NCBI GenBank assembly: GCA_000785145.2 | Contig: JSZA02000059.1 | Coordinates: 1 to 36,625, forward strand | Direction: 5' to 3' | DNA: 36,625 nucleotides | Source of the DNA: Candidatus Thiomargarita nelsonii | GTDB lineage: Bacteria; Pseudomonadota; Gammaproteobacteria; Beggiatoales; Beggiatoaceae | Shown here: positions 7,219-15,080 of the stretch, in pieces | Layout: every line of letters starts with the position of its first letter | Numbering within the stretch: position 1 is the stretch's first letter | Position numbers and translations under genes: made by a program | Notes under the pieces: generated by a model | Told to the model about the DNA's origin: nothing | Databases searched by the model: none | The model's input: only the letters and a program-made list of their open reading frames with translations

Positions 7219-8775
7219 ATGGTCTATACAAAAAAACATCCGGCCCTACTTATCATGGGTATTATCATGTTAAGCTTGGGTGCATTGATTGATTTTAGAC
7301 TGATGAATGGCGTTATCAGCTATCTACATATTTCAAAGCATATCGGTGAAATGACGAGCCTATCCTATATTTTTGGGGGCATCGCGCTTATTGTAGGATT
7401 GTGGCATTTTTTGGGTGAGCACAAAGAAGGTCACTTGGATTATTATTTGTCCACTATCGCTGGTGCCACTTTTATTTTATTTATTGCGATGGCTATCCGC
7501 TGGTTTGTTGCACCTTTGATAGCGGTATGGAGTAAGTCTCTAGGACCCGTGATGGGGGCTAAATACTTGCATCAAGTGCTTGGTCTTAATTATATTGTGC
7601 TAGGCATTTTGACGGGTATTATTGTGGTCAACTTTTTCAAAGTCCCCAGTTGGGCGGAAAATGGAGTGCGCCTGTCCCGCTTAGGACTTAAAACGGGAGT
7701 CGTTTTACTCGGTACATTGTACAGCCTCGCTGAATTACAACAGTTGGGTTCCCTCTCTATTCTGATGGTTGGATTTTTCGTTTTAGGATCAGTTGGACTC
7801 GTGTTATGGATGGGGGCACGGCGCAATATTCCCAATTCGATGGGCGGCGTGTTATCGGCTGGTATGGGCGTGTGCGGAGTCTCGGCTACCGTCGCAGCCG
7901 CGCCAGTGGTGCAGGCGAAATCGGTAGAAATCGCTTACACCATCGGCACGATTCTGTTGTGGGGAGTGGGCTGCATGTTTTTATTTCCCGTCATCGGTCA
8001 TATACTTGATTTGGGCTATGTCCAGTTTGGTGCTTGGGCGGGGACTGGTATTTTGAATTCGGCACAAGTGGCTGGCGCAGCACTTGCCTATCAGCCTGAT
8101 GGCATCGAAACTTTGAAAGTGGCTGAAATCTTTAATATTACTCGTGTGTTAGTTTTACCTATCATCGTCGTATGGCTGGCGGTGTGGTATGTTAAGCGCG
8201 AAGAGAGTGCCCCAGATGTCAATGTGGCTCGGGTGGCATTTTCAAAGTTTCCCATTTTCGTCTTAGGCTTTCTTTTGATGTTTGCCCTATCTTCCACAGG
8301 GATTTTCTCTCCCGCTAATCACTATAAGGGTAAATATTTTGATAATAATATCCCTGCCGAAAAACTTTTGACAGTTGAAGAGTTGAAAGTGCTCAAGAAT
8401 GAACAGCAAAAGCTGCAACGGGAGGCGCGGAAGGCTGCTTTGGGGGATTTGATTGAGCATAAAAAGGTGATGTCCATTGAAGATGACGACACTTTGCGCG
8501 GTTTGGTTAATGCGAATATCTTTTCTAAAGAGGCTAATGCGGTTTTGAAAAATGCACATAAAGCGGTCCGCCATACTGCAAATAAAATCAATAAGTTCCG
8601 TCAATTTATTACTTGGTTGTTTGCCTTTGGTTTAGTCGGCTTAGGTATGCAAATTACTTTTGCTTCGATTAAACAGGCGGGGGGACAACCCTTGGTCATT
8701 GGTGGCGTGGTAGGGACTCTGAAGGCTGTTTTGTCTCTGGTTGTTGTATGGTTATTTGTGCATGAAACTATTTAA
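7219..8775 (+). CDS. YeiH-family putative sulfate exporter
   Basis: The product is a polytopic inner-membrane protein of 518 aa from the ATG at 7219; a TTG at 7204 lies inside the hairpin and is less likely. About 11 hydrophobic segments are visible. Family landmarks of the YeiH/PSE group (Pfam Cons_hypoth698) are GARRNIPNSMGGVLSAGMGVCGVSA, read here in two parts, then GTGILNSAQVAGAALAY and a final GLVGLGMQITF segment. Between the last membrane spans there is a hydrophilic, probably helical insertion of roughly 90 residues (about 370-460) rich in Lys/Glu, which makes the protein longer than the roughly 340-400 aa norm. The substrate is assumed, not shown. Sulfate or sulfonate export would fit a sulfur oxidiser. 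Confidence 0.8.
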   Translation: MVYTKKHPALLIMGIIMLSLGALIDFRLMNGVISYLHISKHIGEMTSLSYIFGGIALIVGLWHFLGEHKEGHLDYYLSTIAGATFILFIAMAIRWFVAPLIAVWSKSLGPVMGAKYLHQVLGLNYIVLGILTGIIVVNFFKVPSWAENGVRLSRLGLKTGVVLLGTLYSLAELQQLGSLSILMVGFFVLGSVGLVLWMGARRNIPNSMGGVLSAGMGVCGVSATVAAAPVVQAKSVEIAYTIGTILLWGVGCMFLFPVIGHILDLGYVQFGAWAGTGILNSAQVAGAALAYQPDGIETLKVAEIFNITRVLVLPIIVVWLAVWYVKREESAPDVNVARVAFSKFPIFVLGFLLMFALSSTGIFSPANHYKGKYFDNNIPAEKLLTVEELKVLKNEQQKLQREARKAALGDLIEHKKVMSIEDDDTLRGLVNANIFSKEANAVLKNAHKAVRHTANKINKFRQFITWLFAFGLVGLGMQITFASIKQAGGQPLVIGGVVGTLKAVLSLVVVWLFVHETI

Positions 8776-8782
8776 TTGACTA

Positions 8783-8851
8783 CTCGACGCTCCGCGTTTT
8801 CTCGTTCCCACGCTCCGCGTGGGAATGCCTGCACCGACGCTCTGCGTCGAG
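8783..8851. repeat. REP-like double palindrome
   Basis: Two palindromes are nested: CTCGACGCTCCGCG ... GACGCTCTGCGTCGAG outside and CCCACGCTCCGCGTGGG inside. It is intergenic, between the exporter and the small membrane protein, and belongs to the same family as 1149-1199. Confidence 0.8.
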
Positions 8852-8877
8852 TTTTTTTGTTTGAGGAATATTTCATA

Positions 8878-9012
8878 ATGTCTGAAGAAGAAAAACCTAA
8901 ATTTCATCGAGGCTCAGCCTTGACTATTTTTAAAACAGATAGGCATGAGGATTGGATGGCACTTGTCTTGTCTTTGTCAATTGCCTTGGGAGTGTATTTT
9001 TTAGTTGACTAA
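8878..9012 (+). CDS. Small single-span membrane protein
   Basis: The product is 44 aa from the ATG at 8878, preceded by GAGGAA. A longer reading from 8776 merely translates the REP. It has an acidic and basic N-terminus (MSEEEKPKFHRGS), then TDRHEDWMALVLSLSIALG and a hydrophobic C-terminus ending FLVD. The charged segment followed by E-D-W and a membrane helix resembles the N-terminal start of many YeiH-type exporters (TEDWWAVWLG-like). I infer a detached module that may pair with the exporter just upstream. There is no direct evidence of function. Confidence 0.6.
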   Translation: MSEEEKPKFHRGSALTIFKTDRHEDWMALVLSLSIALGVYFLVD

Positions 9013-9088
9013 ACTCAAATTCCTCTCCTTCCCGCGAAATGTATCGGGATAGGAAAGGCTTACTTACAAACAATGAGGCTTATATGAA

Positions 9089-9940
9089 GTGAAGCAGGAA
9101 AGGCGAGTGACAACTCGATATGGACACAAAATGCGGGTGCTAGCAGGTGATTTTATTGGTGATGCGATTATTGCAAAAGGTATATTTGATCTAACAGGTG
9201 TTGAACTGTTACGTTGTATATTACAAAAAATACCACAAGCAGTTGTTTTGGATATCGGTGCCAATATTGGCAATCATGCTGTTGCTATCAGTCCATATTG
9301 TGCCCAGTTGTATTGTTTTGAAGTTCAGCCAGAATTGAGATCGATGCTGCAAGACAATTTGCATTTTAATCAGATTAAACAGGCTCATATTTTTGCTTTT
9401 GGTCTTTCAGACAAAAATAAAATGATGCCCGTTTATATCGATAATACAGGTAATTTGGGACGTTCTACGGTCGAGCAAAGCCTTCAGTCCGCACAAAATA
9501 GTGAAAAAATGGCCCAAGTGAGAAGGGGCGATGATGTATTGGCAGAACATTCTGTGTCAAAAGTCGACTTGATTAAGATTGATATTGAAGGCCATGAAAT
9601 AATCGCATTACTAGGTTTACAACAAACCATTGTTAAGCATCGTCCCATTATTGTGACAGAATGGAATAACGATGTCACTAGAGCGTATTTTCGTCAAATG
9701 AATTGCGAAGCAACCTTGTTTGCCGATTATAAAATGGTAGGAGTAGTGAATCGTTTAGATCGGATATTTTGGCAAGGGAAGTTGATGCGTGGTATCAGAA
9801 GAAGTATTTTTAAACGCACGAGGAAAGATACTTGGCAACCTGTTTTAGTCGATTTTAATTTTGACTATGATTATGATCATATTATCCTTTTTCCTAAGGA
9901 AAAGGCCCATTTTTTAGAAGGATTGTCTCGCCGTTTTTGA
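9089..9940 (+). CDS. FkbM-family SAM-dependent methyltransferase
   Basis: The product is 283 aa. It starts at GTG 9089; the ATG three bases earlier in another frame stops at once, and an internal ATG at 9131 is an alternative. The SAM-binding motif VVLDIGANIGNHAVAIS is at residues about 51-67, followed by YCFEVQP (motif II) and the FkbM signature VDLIKIDIEGHE near 165-176, then PIIVTEW. Such enzymes O-methylate sugars or natural products. No glycan locus is adjacent, so the substrate is unknown. The stop lies 1 nt before the next ATG, so it heads a tight three-gene operon. Confidence 0.85.
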   Translation: MKQERRVTTRYGHKMRVLAGDFIGDAIIAKGIFDLTGVELLRCILQKIPQAVVLDIGANIGNHAVAISPYCAQLYCFEVQPELRSMLQDNLHFNQIKQAHIFAFGLSDKNKMMPVYIDNTGNLGRSTVEQSLQSAQNSEKMAQVRRGDDVLAEHSVSKVDLIKIDIEGHEIIALLGLQQTIVKHRPIIVTEWNNDVTRAYFRQMNCEATLFADYKMVGVVNRLDRIFWQGKLMRGIRRSIFKRTRKDTWQPVLVDFNFDYDYDHIILFPKEKAHFLEGLSRRF

Positions 9941-9941
9941 T

Positions 9942-10409
9942 ATGCACTACAAACACCTCCTTTTAGCCAGTCACGGCACCCTGGGTGCTTGCGCGGCAGA
10001 AAATGCCAGTTTCAAACTGTGCCACCCAGATAGCCGTTTACATCAATTAATAGTTGTGCCCGATTTTTGGAAAGGTATGTTAGGGGATGATTGGCTGAAT
10101 AATGCCATGACTCAAATCACCTATGGAAAATATGTGGAAGGTGAGTTGGAAAGAGAAATTCAGGAAAATGTGAACCGTGTCAGTGCTGCCGCCTCAGCGC
10201 AAAATGTGGCTTACAGTTATGAATTTATGTTAGGCAAACCTGCCGAGTGTTTGGTTAAAGTTGCCGATGCTTCTCGCTTTGACTTGGTGGTGATTGGCTC
10301 TCCCCGTCCTAAAAATAAAGAAGGCTTAAAATCGCGTATGCATTGCGAAACGCTGCTACGCTTTTTATCCATTCCTCTGCTCATCATTCCTTATCCTGAC
10401 GATGCCTGA
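9942..10409 (+). CDS. Universal stress protein (UspA)-like
   Basis: The product is 155 aa with an alpha/beta UspA fold. The first strand is HYKHLLLASHG, a long central helical region carries many Glu residues, KPAECLVKVADASRFDLVVIGS precedes the nucleotide-loop region, and the C-terminal strand is IPLLIIPYP. The canonical G-x2-G-x9-G-S/T ATP motif is degenerate (GSPRPKNKEGLKS), so ATP binding is uncertain. It is cytoplasmic and overlaps the next gene by 8 bp. Its role in the operon with a methyltransferase and a membrane protein is unclear. Confidence 0.7.
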   Translation: MHYKHLLLASHGTLGACAAENASFKLCHPDSRLHQLIVVPDFWKGMLGDDWLNNAMTQITYGKYVEGELEREIQENVNRVSAAASAQNVAYSYEFMLGKPAECLVKVADASRFDLVVIGSPRPKNKEGLKSRMHCETLLRFLSIPLLIIPYPDDA

Positions 10410-10980
10410 TATTCCACTTCCTAGCGAAGATGCTGCATGGGTGCGTATTGCCACGCCCTTATCAGCAGACTCTTTGCGTGAATTTTGCCGCGATTTAGAG
10501 CGTTTTTATCGCATTAATCCTTTATTGGAATTTGTAGAATGGCGACAAATCAATCCTAATCAGTATTATTTAGTGGCTAATAATCTGAGCAACGGACAAA
10601 AAATAGCCACAGAAATCCATCGAGAAGAAAGCCATGAGGGTTTTAAAATCAGCTACAGTCAGGGACTGAAATCTGCTACCTTTATCAGAATCGAAAAGGA
10701 TAGCCTTGTGCTTATTGATGATTATAGTGGATTATCAGAGGCGGATCGTTCTCAACGCTTGGCAGAAGTTGATCATAGTTTAGAGCATTGGGGCAGAGAG
10801 TTATTCGGCTATTTACAGAACTGGCAACGCTGGCATTGGTTTCCACCCTTTCGTTGGTACATGCGCCGCGTCTGGCTGCCGATGAAGCCGTCGGCTCGGC
10901 GGATTGCTTATATGTTGATTGTTGTTAGCTTGTTTGAATTGTTGGCGTTTTTTGTGATAGTGGGGATTTGGGTTTTGTAA
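10402..10980 (+). CDS. SRPBCC-like protein with one C-terminal membrane helix
   Basis: The product is 192 aa. Residues about 1-155 are soluble, with an alternating strand pattern (VRIATPLSADSLREFCRDLE, INPLLEFVEWRQI, YYLVANNLS) that resembles a START/SRPBCC ligand-binding fold. A basic Trp-rich stretch (WQRWHWFPPFRWYMRRVWLP) follows, then a hydrophobic anchor at about 168-192. The family is not recognised with certainty. It is the last gene of the operon and is followed by a strong hairpin terminator. It probably sits at the inner membrane with the soluble part in the cytoplasm. Confidence 0.6.
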   Translation: MPDIPLPSEDAAWVRIATPLSADSLREFCRDLERFYRINPLLEFVEWRQINPNQYYLVANNLSNGQKIATEIHREESHEGFKISYSQGLKSATFIRIEKDSLVLIDDYSGLSEADRSQRLAEVDHSLEHWGRELFGYLQNWQRWHWFPPFRWYMRRVWLPMKPSARRIAYMLIVVSLFELLAFFVIVGIWVL

Positions 10981-10984
10981 CACA

Positions 10985-11019
10985 AAGAAATCCTATTTTT
11001 TAAAAAAATAGGATTTCTT
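10985..11019. terminator. Bidirectional hairpin terminator
   Basis: AAGAAATCCTATTTTTT pairs with AAAAAATAGGATTTCTT around a 1-3 nt loop, 4 nt after the operon's last stop. A close relative follows mnmA at 18715-18747, so the sequence is also a repeat family. Confidence 0.75.
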
Positions 11020-11085
11020 CTTGTTTGGCTCAATCTGTCTTGAGGATATTAGACTTGTCCCTAAATAATTTTCTCACCTCTGCAG

Positions 11086-11353
11086 GACGGGGTTTGCAAC
11101 CCCAGTCACTGCTCTGTTTCGGGAATTGAGCGTAGCGGATTTCCCGCTCCTCTGGTCAGCGAAGCTAAACCCAGTCAATCCCAGCGGTTATAGATTGGCT
11201 CTATTTGACGTCGGCTCTTCAGTACAACGGATTAGGGGAGATCACTACTTGTGGTGTTTGTTTTAAAAATGTTTAGCAATGTTGCAGGACGCTCCGCGTC
11301 CAGACAGGCACTCACTCCACTTCGTTCCGTTACTGCGTTTCCTTTGCCTCGCG
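11086..11353. repeat. Repeat-filled intergenic stretch
   Basis: No gene is seen between 10981 and 11517. This part holds a GTTTCGGG/CCCG-type palindrome (11117-11149), a partial GTACAACGGATTAGGGG arm (11221-11239) and a REP (11284-11353) whose centre is interrupted by the MITE-like element that follows. Confidence 0.6.
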
Positions 11354-11492
11354 CACTCTCTTATACATAAGTCCATTTACGAGGTTTTGTAGGGTGCGTC
11401 CTACGCACCCTGACGCTCAATGCGGTGCGTAGGACGCACCCTACAAATATCCTTTTATTTAAAGTACTTAAATACTTATGTATAAGTGAGTG
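11354..11492 (+). mobile_element. 139-bp MITE-like element, copy 1
   Basis: The ends are near-perfect inverted repeats: CACTCTCTTATACATAA against TTATGTATAAGTGAGTG, one mismatch in 17. The centre carries a long palindrome (GTAGGGTGCGTCCTACGCACC ... mirrored, read here in parts). It splits a REP (CCTCGCG | CGCGAGG). There is no coding capacity. A second copy of exactly 139 bp lies inverted at 15738-15876. Confidence 0.75.
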
Positions 11493-11517
11493 CGCGAGGC
11501 AAAGGAACGAGTCAATC

Positions 11518-11727
11518 CTATTTTTTTGGAAAAATCTGATTTTTAACGGGGCTTTGCTTACTGTCTAAGTCACATTGATATAGGATAGTTTTGAATGTTC
11601 CATCGTATAAGTTCCAATCCTCTTTCACATAGGTTTTCGTTATTGCTCCAATAAAACCTTTTAAGACAATCCGATAATTATCTTTTGGACTTAAATCCTG
11701 ACAAGAAGTTTGGCGATGAGAAAGCAT
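11518..11727 (-). CDS. Possible small ORF or frameshifted tail of the upstream lipoprotein
   Basis: The product is 69 aa from ATG 11727 (MLSHRQTSCQDLSPKDNYR...). It has a hydrophilic, protein-like composition but no ribosome site, and overlaps the end of the lipoprotein gene in another frame. Either the two form one gene broken by a frameshift near 11700, or the second is translated by coupling. The 42 codons upstream of this ATG look like an off-frame reading of membrane segments. No family recognised. Confidence 0.35.
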   Translation of the reverse strand: MLSHRQTSCQDLSPKDNYRIVLKGFIGAITKTYVKEDWNLYDGTFKTILYQCDLDSKQSPVKNQIFPKK

Positions 11728-12074
11728 AAAGAAACGGTTGTTATAGTCAAAATAACATTTTCGCCATCCGACGGAGTGAAAAGAGCAATAAATCCCGCCA
11801 AGACAAACATAAATGCTATAAAATAAATAAAAATATTCAACACTCCAATCCACCCTTTAAACACGGGTTTATTGGTTTCTTGAAGAAATTGTACCAAAAA
11901 TTGCCCTTCAACAAGAATTTTCGCCGTCCCTTTTTCAACAGCTTGGATCAGGGCTTTTTCATGAGTAACAGTTACGGTTTCCGATTTCAATACGGTAATG
12001 AATGGATCTAGCTGGCAAGCAGTTAAAACTATTAGCAAAAAAATAGGAATGAAATACCAGCTTTTTTTCATCAT
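11691..12074 (-). CDS. Predicted lipoprotein with two membrane helices
   Basis: The start is ATG 12074 (MMKKSWYFIPIFLL...); an extension to 12122 only reads a hairpin. The signal peptide ends LTAC. A soluble segment of about 55 residues follows (ITVLKSETVTVTHEKALIQA), then hydrophobic spans near residues 78-97 and 105-122, ending AKLLVRI. No family is recognised. It is probably an inner-membrane or envelope protein. The gene may be truncated by a frameshift, because the next frame continues with 60 protein-like residues. Confidence 0.5.
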   Translation of the reverse strand: MMKKSWYFIPIFLLIVLTACQLDPFITVLKSETVTVTHEKALIQAVEKGTAKILVEGQFLVQFLQETNKPVFKGWIGVLNIFIYFIAFMFVLAGFIALFTPSDGENVILTITTVSLCFLIAKLLVRI

Positions 12075-12097
12075 GTTTACTTTCTTTTTTTGTGGAT

Positions 12098-12128
12098 GTT
12101 GGAGTGCAAGCGAACCTTGCACTCCAAC
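12098..12128. repeat. GGAGT...ACTCC hairpin, GTGCAAG variant
   Basis: GTTGGAGTGCAAG pairs perfectly with CTTGCACTCCAAC around a 5-nt loop, 24 nt upstream of the lipoprotein start. It has the same outer GGAGT/ACTCC arms as the other hairpin repeats but a different inner stem. Confidence 0.8.
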
Positions 12129-12247
12129 ACAATACTCAAATTGTCAGAGCAAGCTCAATATCAACTGATAGCACTACCACCTTTGAGCGCAAAACACGGC
12201 TCGACAATGATGCAGAGGAATAACACGCAACACCAATTCTGCTTTCT

Positions 12248-13114
12248 TTAATTATCTACGTCCAATTTAAAAGTATCAGTCACGCCATTGACATCGACTG
12301 TATAAGTCCCTGCTTTTAAGCCATAAACATCTAGTTCAATCACCTCCTCAAAGGGTACAAGTGCCATGGTACATATTTCACCAACTAAAGGCGCATTTTT
12401 TGTAATGTTGATGTTAAAGGTGTTGCCAGTTCGAACCGTGTGAATTTGGTCAATTCGCCCGCAACCATTCATAAAAACCCCCTTAGCGACAACATGGACT
12501 TGTACCGGAAAAGATTCAAGGATTACAATCTTAATAGCATTAATAGGGGCTTTCGGTCCATAAATTCCGTTTGAAGTCTGCACATCTGTGACTGAAAACA
12601 ACATCGGATTACTCGATGCCTGCCACGATAAATCTGCTCCATACATCTTGTCTATGCCAGTTACCGCAATACACGGGACATGCAACTGCCCATTGTGATA
12701 AGCTGCCATACAATCGACGGCAGCCGCGATTGCTGCGATGTTTTCTGAAGAAACCGCCCGTGTTGAGCCAAAAGCACCATCATACACAGCCGTCAACATG
12801 CTATTAATATCACCCTCACCAAAAAAGATAGCATGTTGCTCAAATGTTAAAAAATCACTACATGAGTGTTCATTAAACCCTGTCATTGTGAGTTGGGCAG
12901 GACCACCTCTGCCTTTAAAATATTGGGTAACTTGGATGGTGGCTTGTGGCGGATTAACGGCTGTAACAATGCCTTCAAATACATAAGTTGCTGTTCTGAC
13001 CTTTTCAGCAAGGCTGGCGGGCTGGCTACCCACCGCTGGGGAACAGGCGATAGCAGCTTGTCCCAGCAAGCTCAGAACAACGGCGAATAGGCGCGGTTGT
13101 AGAATACTGTTCAT
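12248..13114 (-). CDS. Secreted protein of unknown function
   Basis: The product is 288 aa from ATG 13114. AAGGAG lies 6 nt upstream, whereas the ORF start at 13141 would read the hairpin repeat. A cleavable signal peptide (hydrophobic core LFAVVLSLLGQAAIA, then CSP) marks export; the Cys after the core could be a lipobox, but LAAC-type context is weak. Residues about 40-100 (YVFEGIVTAVNPPQATIQV) resemble a small beta domain seen in exported proteins that begin CSPA. The C-terminal 60 residues (GLKAGTYTVDVNGVTDTFKL) look Ig-like. About eight Cys residues suggest disulfides. Function unknown. Confidence 0.65.
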   Translation of the reverse strand: MNSILQPRLFAVVLSLLGQAAIACSPAVGSQPASLAEKVRTATYVFEGIVTAVNPPQATIQVTQYFKGRGGPAQLTMTGFNEHSCSDFLTFEQHAIFFGEGDINSMLTAVYDGAFGSTRAVSSENIAAIAAAVDCMAAYHNGQLHVPCIAVTGIDKMYGADLSWQASSNPMLFSVTDVQTSNGIYGPKAPINAIKIVILESFPVQVHVVAKGVFMNGCGRIDQIHTVRTGNTFNINITKNAPLVGEICTMALVPFEEVIELDVYGLKAGTYTVDVNGVTDTFKLDVDN

Positions 13115-13130
13115 AAAATTCTCCTTGGTT

Positions 13131-13180
13131 AAGGAGTCCAAACTTTAGTTTGGACGTCCAAGATAAATCTTGGACTCCTA
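13131..13180. repeat. Two back-to-back GGAG hairpins, copy c
   Basis: A GGAGTCC-AAACTTTAGTTT-GGAC hairpin is fused to the standard TCCAAGATAAATCTTGGACTCC one, sharing the central GGACGTCC. It fills the gap between the Cys-rich gene (stop at 13182) and the secreted protein. Confidence 0.85.
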
Positions 13181-13181
13181 T

Positions 13182-13613
13182 TTATTTTTTAGCGCGAACT
13201 TGATAATGGCTAATAAATTTTACAATCTCAGAAAAGGGCAAATCTTCCAGCGAGCCAAATGTCTCCACTGCCTGTGTTACTAAAGCATCAATATTCTCCA
13301 CAGGACCTTCAGAAAGCACAGTTGCTAAACCAAATAAACCACCACATTGAACTTTCATCGCCTTAGCATGAGATTGTGGTCCCTCTATGCGTGCTTGTTT
13401 CAAGGCAAACCGAGCATTTTGGTATAACTGATCCAACAAAACAGCGCATCGCGCTTGCGCTGTGTGTGATACACAAGCTGCGGCTTCACGTTCAGCAATA
13501 TTCAAACGCTGGCTTTTTGCACAGCGACAGCGACTACTGAGAATAGCCTTTTCAAAAGTGCAAGGACATTGATTCAGCCTTTCGCGGGTTTGTTGAAATT
13601 CGTGTTCATCCAT
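13182..13613 (-). CDS. Cys-rich conserved hypothetical protein
   Basis: The product is 143 aa with no signal peptide. Five Cys residues lie in the first third: CPCTFEKAILSSRCRCAKS at about 16-34 and a further Cys in AAACVSHTAQARC, about 47-57. The arrangement C-P-C...C-x-C...C...C could bind a metal or an Fe-S cluster. The C-terminal half is helical and ends in a basic QVRAKK. I do not recognise a named family. It lies 2 nt from a hairpin repeat and is head-to-head with the small lipoprotein at 13676. Confidence 0.6.
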   Translation of the reverse strand: MDEHEFQQTRERLNQCPCTFEKAILSSRCRCAKSQRLNIAEREAAACVSHTAQARCAVLLDQLYQNARFALKQARIEGPQSHAKAMKVQCGGLFGLATVLSEGPVENIDALVTQAVETFGSLEDLPFSEIVKFISHYQVRAKK

Positions 13614-13675
13614 AAATTTTAAATGCCTGATTAAAAGTGATATGATAATAAAAAAAATGGCAAAGGAAAAAAATC

Positions 13676-13927
13676 ATGAACATGAAAAACAATTTACAAT
13701 CCGACACTCACCAACGCTGGCTGCTTTCTGGGGCTGCTGCTTGTTTGATGTCATTATTTCTGTTTGGCTGCGCCCCGTGGATTGACGAAATTCAAGCGCC
13801 TGATCCCGATGGCTCAGCATCTAAATCTGTAGAGGATTGTCCGGCACTCCGAGGTATTAAGGTTGAGGAACTCAGTCCAGAGGAAATAAAAGAAAAGTGT
13901 CAATCCGGTGCTGAGACGCTTGAATAA
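13676..13927 (+). CDS. Small lipoprotein
   Basis: The product is 83 aa. A good AAAGGAAA ribosome site precedes ATG 13676. It has a basic N-terminus, a hydrophobic core ([11 protein letters not shown]) with lipobox LFGC and Cys at about 32, then a short acidic, Pro-rich mature part with two further Cys residues (DCPAL, EKCQS). It is too short for a family call. The stop is followed within 9 nt by a hairpin repeat that probably also ends the convergent phosphodiesterase transcript. Confidence 0.6.
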
Positions 13928-13935
13928 ACACATGA

Positions 13936-13961
13936 TGTCCAAGATAAATCTTGGACTCCTA
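13936..13961. repeat. GGAG hairpin repeat, copy d
   Basis: Inverse orientation (TCCAAGATAAATCTTGGA then CTCC), placed between convergent gene ends at 13927 and 13974. Confidence 0.85.
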
Positions 13962-13973
13962 GCAAAATATAAT

Positions 13974-14495
13974 TTAAGTTGAGCGGCGCACTGGCAATGT
14001 ATCAAAAATCATCGTCTCCAAATCGCCAAATAAATACGTAGCGGGTGCGCCGCCAACACCGCCCACTGTCCCTGGATTACACACAACGGTTTGTGTCCCC
14101 TTAATATTTGTTAAGCGTTCAATGGAAACCTTATGCGTGTGTCCACAACAAACTAAATCATAGTCGCCTGTCAAAGCCATTCCCTGTGCATAATGAGGAT
14201 AATGGACTAAAAAAATCCGCCGTCCGCCCAAGGTAAATGCGGCATCTTGACCATAATACTGAATAAAGCTATCGGGCGCATGGGAGACCTTTGATAAAGC
14301 ATAAAGATCGCCCGTGTTATTGCCGTGAATGGCATGTACCGCTAAGCCATAAGGCTGTAATGTACGCAGCGTACTCGGTGCCACAATATCGCCACAATGC
14401 AAAACGGCTTTTGCGCCACGCTGTTTGGCATCAGCCACCGCCGCACGCAGCAACGCAATATTATCGTGACTATCAGACAGAATACAAACTTTCAT
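13974..14495 (-). CDS. YfcE/MJ0936-type metallophosphoesterase
   Basis: The product is 173 aa from ATG 14495 (MKVCILSDSHDN); a GTG at 14513 would add six Lys-rich residues. Metal-binding motifs are visible in order: SDSHDN (residues about 7-12), HCGDI (about 34), GNNTGD (the GN[HD] motif, about 60), LVHYPH, CGHTHK and NPGTVGG. The family hydrolyses phosphodiesters in vitro; the cellular substrate is uncertain. It is divergent from tmRNA, whose -35 box lies 19 nt upstream of this start. Confidence 0.88.
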   Translation of the reverse strand: MKVCILSDSHDNIALLRAAVADAKQRGAKAVLHCGDIVAPSTLRTLQPYGLAVHAIHGNNTGDLYALSKVSHAPDSFIQYYGQDAAFTLGGRRIFLVHYPHYAQGMALTGDYDLVCCGHTHKVSIERLTNIKGTQTVVCNPGTVGGVGGAPATYLFGDLETMIFDTLPVRRST

Positions 14496-14513
14496 TTTTT
14501 TTTGTTTTAACAC

Positions 14514-14542
14514 TTGAAAAAAGATTGCTAAGGGACTATAAT
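14514..14542 (+). promoter_or_regulatory. ssrA promoter
   Basis: TTGAAA (14514-14519) and TATAAT (14537-14542) are separated by 17 nt. The mature tmRNA 5' end follows 18 nt later, which leaves a short leader for RNase P removal. Confidence 0.8.
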
Positions 14543-14559
14543 GCTATTCCTCTTTTTAT

Positions 14560-14938
14560 GGGGGCGACATGGTTTCGACGCGGGTTGCAAAACCTGAGGC
14601 GCATGCCGAGGAACAGTACACCTCGTAAATACAACTGTAAACTTTAGATATTCGCCAACGACGAAGTCTACGCCCTGGCGGCTTAAACCCGCCAGCCTCT
14701 GACTGAGTACGTGCTTGTGCGCTCAGCGTCGGTGTAAAAAGCTGACATTCAGAGGTCACCCCTCACAAGTACGCGGATTGATACGTTTGGGATTGTCCGT
14801 TAAATTATACCAAACCCACGGATAGATTGTCCTGCCTATCGGATGACTAGCTAGTGGTTAAACCAAAAGATAGGGTCTAAGCATGTAGAACCAAAGGCGG
14901 AGGACTTGCGGACGCGGGTTCGATTCCCGCCGTCTCCA
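14560..14938 (+). ncRNA. ssrA: Transfer-messenger RNA (tmRNA)
   Basis: tmRNA rescues stalled ribosomes and tags the nascent protein for proteolysis. The acceptor stem pairs GGGGGCG (14560-14566) with CGTCTCC (14931-14937), and A14938 is the discriminator. The universal ATGGTTTCGACG box follows the 5' end, and GGGTTCGATTCCC forms the T arm. The resume codon GCC is at 14654, and the tag ORF 14654-14686 encodes ANDEVYALAA then TAA; E. coli has Asn instead of Val at position 5. Pseudoknot-rich sequence fills 14690-14900. CCA is not encoded (ACA is), so it must be added after transcription. At about 379 nt it is typical. Confidence 0.96.
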
Positions 14939-15080
14939 CAAATTCTCAAATATCTCCTGTGTACGTCGATTAAGGCGTACACATTTTTCCACCCCCTTGT
15001 TTAACTCCCCACTATCAAATTACCCTTGTATCGTCTATAATCTGACATGGTTAAACACTATATTAAATTAAGACAAATAA

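Noticed and set aside
14291..14759. ORFs across the tmRNA region
   Set aside because: They run through the tmRNA and the antisense of the phosphodiesterase gene and are shadows.
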